The notes under the pieces are model-generated. The model did not search any database. It was not told the DNA's origin and saw only the letters and a list, made by a program, of their open reading frames with translations. A stretch of 64,000 nt of DNA, taken from assembly GCA_035477115.1 (NCBI GenBank), contig DATIKW010000019.1, positions 1-64,000 of the forward strand, given 5' to 3'. The stretch comes from UBA995 sp035477115 (GTDB taxonomy: Bacteria; Bacillota; Sulfobacillia; UBA995). The translations under genes were made by a program, and so were the position numbers. Shown here in pieces: positions 59,461 through 64,000 of the stretch (the first letter of the stretch is position 1; every line of letters starts with the position of its first letter).

Positions 59461-61122
59461 TCACTGCCCATCCAGCATGGGCAGTTTGATCCCCTGCCTT
59501 CTGGCCACGTCCCGCGCTTCGGGATATCCGGCATCGGCATGGCGCATGACGCCTGTGCCGGGATCGGTGGTCAGGACCCGCTCGAGGCGTCCCATCGCTT
59601 CCCGGGTCCCGTCGGCCACCACTACCATGCCCGCGTGCAGCGAGTAGCCGATGCCCACGCCGCCGCCATGGTGCACCGACACCCACGTGGCGCCGGACGC
59701 TGTGTTGAGCAGGGCGTTGAGGATAGGCCAGTCGGCAACGGCGTCGCTTCCGTCCAGCATGCCTTCGGTCTCCCGATACGGCGAGGCGACGGATCCGGCA
59801 TCGAGGTGGTCACGGCCGATGACTACCGGGGCGCGGATCTCTCCCTTGCGCACCAGCTCGTTGAAGCGGACGCCGAGGAGGTCGCGCTCGCCGTATCCCA
59901 GCCAGCAGATGCGGGCCGGCAGCCCCTGGAAGGGTATCCTCCGCTGGGCCATGCGGATCCAGCGCCCCAGGCTCTCGTCCTCGGGGAAGGTCTCGAGCAC
60001 CATCTGGTCGGTGCGGTGGATGTCGGCCGGCTCGCCGGAAAGGGCTACCCAGCGAAACGGCCCCTTGCCCTGGCAGAACAGCGGGCGAATGTAGGCCGGT
60101 ACGAACCCGGGGTAGGAGAAGGCGTCCTTGACCCCCGCTTGCAGGGCGTGGGCGCGGAGGTTGTTGCCGTAGTCGAAGGCCACCGCCCCCTCCCGCTGGA
60201 AGTCCAGGATGGCCTGGCAATGCATGGCCATGCCGGCCAGGGCCTGGCGGACGTGTTCCTCGGGATCGCGGCTGGCCAGTTCGGCGGATTCGGCTACCGA
60301 AAGTCCCGGCGGGACATAGCCGCGCAGGGGATCATGGGCTGAGGTCTGGTCGGTCACGATGTCGGGGACGAAACCCCTGCGGGTGAGTTCCCGGTGCGTC
60401 TGGGCGGCGTTGCCGATGAGGGCGATAGACACCGCCTCTCCTCGCTTGCGAGCCAACTCCGCCCGGTGCAGCGCGTCGTCCAGCTCCCCGGTGATCTCGT
60501 CGCAGAAGCCGTTTTGAACTCTACGGAGGGCTCGGCGCTCGTCCACCTCGACCACGATGGCCACGCCCTCATTCATGGTGACGGCCAGCGGCTGGGCTCC
60601 GCCCATCCCCCCCAGTCCGGCGGTGAGGACGATCCTGCCCTTGAGTGTCCCTCCGAAGTGACGGCGGGCTACCTCGGCCAGCGTCTCGTAGGTGCCTTGG
60701 ATGATGCCCTGGGTGCCGATGTAGATCCATGAGCCCGCCGTCATCTGCCCGTACATCATGAGCCCCCGGTCTTCCAGTTCCCAGAAGTGTTCCCAGGTGG
60801 CCCAGCGGGGCACCAGCAGCGAGTTGGCGATCAGTACCCGGGGAGATAGGCGATGGGTGCGGAACACGCCCACCGGTTTGCCCGATTGCACGAGCAGGGT
60901 CTCATCGTCCTCGAGTTCCCGGAGCGTCCGGACGAGGGCTGCGTAACAATCCCAGTTGCGCGCCGCCTTCCCGCTGCCGCCGTAAACGATGAGTTCATCC
61001 GGCTTTTCGGCGACGTCCGGGTCGAGGTTATTCATCAACATGCGCAGGGCGGCCTCCTGCGGCCATCCCTTGCAGCTCAGAGCCGTCCCCCTCGGTGCGC
61101 GTACTTCTCTTTTGGCGTCCAC
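59461..61122 (-). CDS. hutU: urocanate hydratase
   Basis: HutU hydrates urocanate to imidazolonepropionate using tightly bound NAD as an electrophile. The 553-residue protein has the N-terminal NLDPDVAEKPDELIVYGG and LTAGLGGMGGAQPLAVTMNE (NAD site) near residues 170-189. The active-site Cys region is FCQGKGPFRWVALSG near residue 406, and VSVHHGGGVGIGYSLHAG is near 450-470. The GTG at 61122 follows GGAGGGAGG. Twenty bases separate it from hutH. Confidence 0.96.
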   Translation of the reverse strand: MDAKREVRAPRGTALSCKGWPQEAALRMLMNNLDPDVAEKPDELIVYGGSGKAARNWDCYAALVRTLRELEDDETLLVQSGKPVGVFRTHRLSPRVLIANSLLVPRWATWEHFWELEDRGLMMYGQMTAGSWIYIGTQGIIQGTYETLAEVARRHFGGTLKGRIVLTAGLGGMGGAQPLAVTMNEGVAIVVEVDERRALRRVQNGFCDEITGELDDALHRAELARKRGEAVSIALIGNAAQTHRELTRRGFVPDIVTDQTSAHDPLRGYVPPGLSVAESAELASRDPEEHVRQALAGMAMHCQAILDFQREGAVAFDYGNNLRAHALQAGVKDAFSYPGFVPAYIRPLFCQGKGPFRWVALSGEPADIHRTDQMVLETFPEDESLGRWIRMAQRRIPFQGLPARICWLGYGERDLLGVRFNELVRKGEIRAPVVIGRDHLDAGSVASPYRETEGMLDGSDAVADWPILNALLNTASGATWVSVHHGGGVGIGYSLHAGMVVVADGTREAMGRLERVLTTDPGTGVMRHADAGYPEARDVARRQGIKLPMLDGQ

Positions 61123-61142
61123 CCGGTTGCCTCCCTCCACGA

Positions 61143-62666
61143 TCAAGCCTCCAGCCTCCCGACCACCGATTCGACGGCTTCGAGCAGGCGGCCGGAGCGG
61201 ACGAGGTCCGCCACGGCCTCGATGTCCGGACTCAACAAGCGATCGGCCTCCCGCGGCGCGACCACCCGGCGGATGGCAGCATGGGCGGCGCGGCCCGCCG
61301 GCCCCGCCTGGTCGGCGCCACGGAATTCCAGGGCCTGGGCTGCGCACAGCAGCTCGATGGCTACCACCCGTTCCGCGTTGGCCAGCACCTCGTTCGCCTT
61401 GCGGGCGGCGAAGGCGCCCATGCTCACATGATCCTCCTGGTTGGCGGAAGTCGGGATGGAGTCCACGCTGGCCGGGTGGCACAGCACCTTGTTCTCCGAG
61501 ACCAAGGCGGCCGCAGTGTACTGCGCCAGCATGAAGCCCGAGTTGAGTCCGCCCCCTTCCACCAGGAAGGCCGGCAAGCCGCTGAGCTGGCGATTGAGCA
61601 GCCGCTCGATCCGCCGCTCGGCGATGCTCGACCACTCGGCCAGGGCCATGGCCAGGTAATCCAGGGCCAAGGCGAGCGGCTGGCCGTGGAAGTTGCCTCC
61701 GGATACCACCAGGCCCTGCTCGGGGAAGACCAGGGGGTTATCGGTGACGGCGTTGAGTTCTATCTCCACGACCTGCCGCACATGGGCCGATACATCTTTG
61801 CTCGCGCCGTGCACCTGGGGGGCGCAGCGCAGCACATAAGGGTCCTGCACCCGGACCTCCCCCGGCCGGGCGATGAGCCGGCTGCCGGCCACCAGCCGGC
61901 GCAGGTTAGCGGCTGCTCGGCGGTGTCCGGGATGGGGGCGGACGGCGGCGAAATGGTCGGCAAAGCAGGCATCGGTGCCCCGCAGGACCTCCGCGGTCAG
62001 GGCGGCCGCCACGTCCGCCGCCCGGCTGACCCGATCGGCTCCCAGGACGGCCAGCGCGCCCAGGGCGGTGATGAGCTGGGTGCCGTTGATCAGCGCCAGC
62101 CCCTCTTTGGCTTCGAGGGTTAGCGGATGGAGGCCCGCCTCGGCCAGGGCCAGCGCCGCCGGGAGCCGGCGGCCTCCCGCCCAGGCCTCTCCCTCGCCGA
62201 TCAGCACCAGGGCCAGGTGGGCCAAGGGCGCCAGATCGCCGCTCGCGCCCACCGAACCCTTGGCGGGGATGACCGGATGCAGGCGGTGTTCGAGGAGCGC
62301 GAGCAGCATGTCGATCACTTCGGGGCGCACGCCCGAGTGTCCGGAAGCCAGGGAATTGGCTCGAAGCAGAAGCATCGCCCGAACCACCGGCTCGGGCAAG
62401 GGGTCGCCTACCCCGGCGGCGTGACTCAAGAGCAGGTTCCGCTGCAGCTGCCGCAACTGGCCGGGAGAGATGGCGATCTCGCTAAAACTGCCGAACCCGG
62501 TGGTGACTCCGTATATCACCCGGCCCTGGGCGACGCACTCCTCGATGAGCTGGCGGGCCGCGGTTACCCGGCCGCGGGCCGCATCGCCCAGCCGTGCTCC
62601 CTCATGCCCCTTGACGACCTGTTCGAGGTCGAGGAGCGTCAGACTGTGTCCGTCGAGATCGAGCAA
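61143..62666 (-). CDS. hutH: histidine ammonia-lyase
   Basis: HutH deaminates histidine to urocanate. The 507-residue protein has the Ala141-Ser142-Gly143 triplet in GSVGASGDLAPLAH, which cyclises to the MIO electrophile. YGVTTGFGSF near residues 52-61, NLLLSHAAGVG and QEDHVSMGAFAARKA are also diagnostic. The TTG start follows GGGGAG. It heads hutHUI on the minus strand; a formiminoglutamate-processing gene is not in the window. No clear promoter was found upstream. Confidence 0.96.
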   Translation of the reverse strand: MLDLDGHSLTLLDLEQVVKGHEGARLGDAARGRVTAARQLIEECVAQGRVIYGVTTGFGSFSEIAISPGQLRQLQRNLLLSHAAGVGDPLPEPVVRAMLLLRANSLASGHSGVRPEVIDMLLALLEHRLHPVIPAKGSVGASGDLAPLAHLALVLIGEGEAWAGGRRLPAALALAEAGLHPLTLEAKEGLALINGTQLITALGALAVLGADRVSRAADVAAALTAEVLRGTDACFADHFAAVRPHPGHRRAAANLRRLVAGSRLIARPGEVRVQDPYVLRCAPQVHGASKDVSAHVRQVVEIELNAVTDNPLVFPEQGLVVSGGNFHGQPLALALDYLAMALAEWSSIAERRIERLLNRQLSGLPAFLVEGGGLNSGFMLAQYTAAALVSENKVLCHPASVDSIPTSANQEDHVSMGAFAARKANEVLANAERVVAIELLCAAQALEFRGADQAGPAGRAAHAAIRRVVAPREADRLLSPDIEAVADLVRSGRLLEAVESVVGRLEA

Positions 62667-62773
62667 GCCGTTGATGCTCCCCGCTGCTATTATTGTCAGG
62701 ACGCGTTCGGGGTAGCGATCATGACCACGCCCGCCGTTGCCCGGTCAGGGCCCCGGTCGTGGCCACATCCGCG

Positions 62774-62802
62774 GTAGGGGCGGGTTCCGAACCCGCCCCT
62801 AC
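62774..62802. repeat. 29-bp palindromic repeat, copy 7
   Basis: A perfect copy (GTAGGGGCGGGTTC and GAACCCGCCCCTAC arms) about 110 bases upstream of hutH. A stretch rich in ATGACC and GGTC precedes it. Confidence 0.9.
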
Positions 62803-62976
62803 AACCCTCTTGCCTTGGTCTAGTAATTCCCGGCGAAGTGCCGGGGATCCTGCGTCGGGTGCGCCGCCACCCGTGGTCGGCTGCCAACAGAGACCCCACA
62901 CCCCTCGCGACACCACGATATGCGAAAACGGTGGTGGGCGACCGCAGATCAGTTCTAGGTGCCGACTGGTTGCCTG
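62803..62976. other. repeat-associated intergenic module
   Basis: Between copy 7 and the FN3 gene, CACCAC at 62911 pairs with GTGGTG at 62931-62936 around ATATGCGAAAACG. The module resembles the minus-strand sequence at 54143-54179. No gene is supported here; short frames across copy 7 only give the GAGSEPAPT read-through. Confidence 0.45.
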
Positions 62977-64000
62977 CTATCGGACGCCCTGAACGGTGAC
63001 CGTATTGGACGGCACGCTCTCCGGATGGCCGGTGCGGAAGGCGGTCACGCGGTACTCGAGATGGTAGGGCAGTCCTTTGTCGGGCAACACGTGCTTATCA
63101 TGGAAATGGAGTCGGCCCTTGTCGTCCACGGTGGCGATCATGGCGAAATCCGTCTCGCCGGCCTGAACGTCCCGCCGCCATATCCGGTAGGTGATGGGAC
63201 GGGGCGACGGACTCGGATCCCACTCGAGGCGGACATCAGGGCTGCCGCCCTTGATGTCCCACTGGAGGTCCGGCGGCGGTTCCAGGGCGGTGGCAAGCTG
63301 GAAGTTGCCCGACAAGGCTTCGTTGCCTGCTCGATCGATGGAGCGGGCGCGATAATGGTAGATCGTCCCCGAGGCGAGGCCGGTGATGGTCACGCTGTGG
63401 GCGGTCACCGGTCCCGGGGACATGGGGGAAAGGAGGCCATAGGCGATGGTGAGCCCGTATTCCACTTGACTGGACGCCGGTTCGTCCGTCGTCCAGATCA
63501 CCGTGGCGGAAGTGGTGCCCACGTCCACCGCGGTTACTCCGGTGATGGCCGGCGGCATCGTATCCAGGGTGATCTCGGCCCAGTGCCCATCGGTAACGTT
63601 GCCCGCCCGGTCGCGGAACTGAGCCGTCACTCGCCGCAGGCCGTCGCCGCCGCTCAGGGTGTAAGGGGCGCTGCTCGCGAAGTTCAACCAGTCGCCGAAG
63701 GGCAGTGCATCCTGCCCGAAGCGCATCGAGCCCACGCCGGAGGGATCCTCGACCACCATGTCCAGGGTGACCTGAGGGAAGCGGGTGAAGGCCGCCCCTC
63801 CATTGATGGCGAAAGCCACGACGGTAGGGGGCGTACGGTCGGTGAACGCGGCGTGCCAGGTTACGGGTAGAGACCAGATGCCGGGCGGGACGGTCCAGCA
63901 GATGCTGAGTTGCAGCGCGAGAGTGATCTGCCGCCACTGGCCTATCGTCGCCGGCTGATCATCGAGTACTACGTGAGGCTCGGGCGATAACGGCGACGTC
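62977..64000 (-). CDS. fibronectin type III domain protein (partial, C-terminal part)
   Basis: The frame is open from the window edge to a TAG at 62977 and gives at least 341 residues. It begins in a beta-rich segment (ITLALQLSICWTVPPGIWSL). An Ig-like repeat starts at DRTPPTVVAFAINGGAAFT. Fibronectin type III domains follow, including TTDEPASSQVEYGLTIAYG with VTITGLASGTIYHYRARSID, and PITYRIWRRD with LEYRVTAF. Such arrays are typical of secreted or surface proteins. The N terminus with any signal or catalytic domain lies beyond the window. A GTG at 63819 is not the real start because coding sequence continues upstream. Confidence 0.8.
   Translation of the reverse strand, partial: TSPLSPEPHVVLDDQPATIGQWRQITLALQLSICWTVPPGIWSLPVTWHAAFTDRTPPTVVAFAINGGAAFTRFPQVTLDMVVEDPSGVGSMRFGQDALPFGDWLNFASSAPYTLSGGDGLRRVTAQFRDRAGNVTDGHWAEITLDTMPPAITGVTAVDVGTTSATVIWTTDEPASSQVEYGLTIAYGLLSPMSPGPVTAHSVTITGLASGTIYHYRARSIDRAGNEALSGNFQLATALEPPPDLQWDIKGGSPDVRLEWDPSPSPRPITYRIWRRDVQAGETDFAMIATVDDKGRLHFHDKHVLPDKGLPYHLEYRVTAFRTGHPESVPSNTVTVQGVR

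Overview
The window reads as a chromosomal segment of a GC-rich (about two-thirds G+C by eye), gene-dense member of the Bacillota, probably a deep-branching clostridial lineage. The evidence is a T-box-type leader ahead of ileS, a small PurL with separate PurS and PurQ, GatCAB, PcrA with its C-terminal domain, ABC-2 transporters, strong GGAGG-type ribosome binding sites and many GTG/TTG starts. No rRNA, tRNA or CRISPR array was seen. The lineage is an inference; no taxonomic marker was compared.

Layout. 1-4.1 kb: nucleotide-sugar genes (galU, a GalE-like epimerase) and an S9 prolyl oligopeptidase, all on the minus strand. 4.5-18.7 kb: a cupin gene, then hpt-guaA-purB-C-S-Q-L-F-M-N-H-D, mostly with overlapping ends, followed by a QueT-like membrane protein. 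purE and purK are absent. 18.7-24.7 kb: a GerD-like lipoprotein, a 27-residue secreted-peptide candidate, a large membrane HD-GYP/GAF/PAS histidine kinase, and pcrA. 24.7-26.6 kb: a foreign-looking island with an IS3 remnant, a gene fragment, an attC-like inverted repeat, a ComF-like phosphoribosyltransferase plus SLOG-domain gene pair, a second partial attC-like arm, and a 129-bp hairpin element that runs into the next gene. 26.6-32.6 kb: popT (DUF368), ligA, gatCAB. 32.6-41.6 kb, minus strand: RlmI-like methyltransferase, ABC-2 transporter, YdjM-like protein, lytic transglycosylase, an rnfD without other rnf genes, a 5'-truncated DUF4143 ATPase, and MoeB-rhodanese. 41.7-44.7 kb: tungstate/molybdate transporter tupABC with a ModE-like palindrome, a sigma-A promoter and a Moco-RNA-like leader. 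44.7-50.3 kb: an endoglycosylceramidase-like GH5 enzyme, then an ABC exporter overlapping an AlbA_2/HATPase protein. 50.3-53.9 kb: T-box leader and a eukaryote-like (type 2) ileS. 54.4-58.2 kb: proline racemase family, CstA, two small proteins. 58.2-62.7 kb, minus strand: hutHUI. 63-64 kb: the C-terminal part of a fibronectin-type-III protein running off the window.

A 29-bp palindrome (GTAGGGGCGGGTTC-N-GAACCCGCCCCTAC) occurs seven times. Six copies are intergenic and one forms the 3' end of the prolyl oligopeptidase gene. When read through in one frame it encodes GAGSEPAPT on either strand.

The best candidates for new biology are the attC-flanked phosphoribosyltransferase-SLOG cassette, the short secreted peptide beside the HD-GYP histidine kinase, the layered ModE-box/Moco-RNA control of tup, and the palindrome family with its attached tandem and GGTC-rich tracts.
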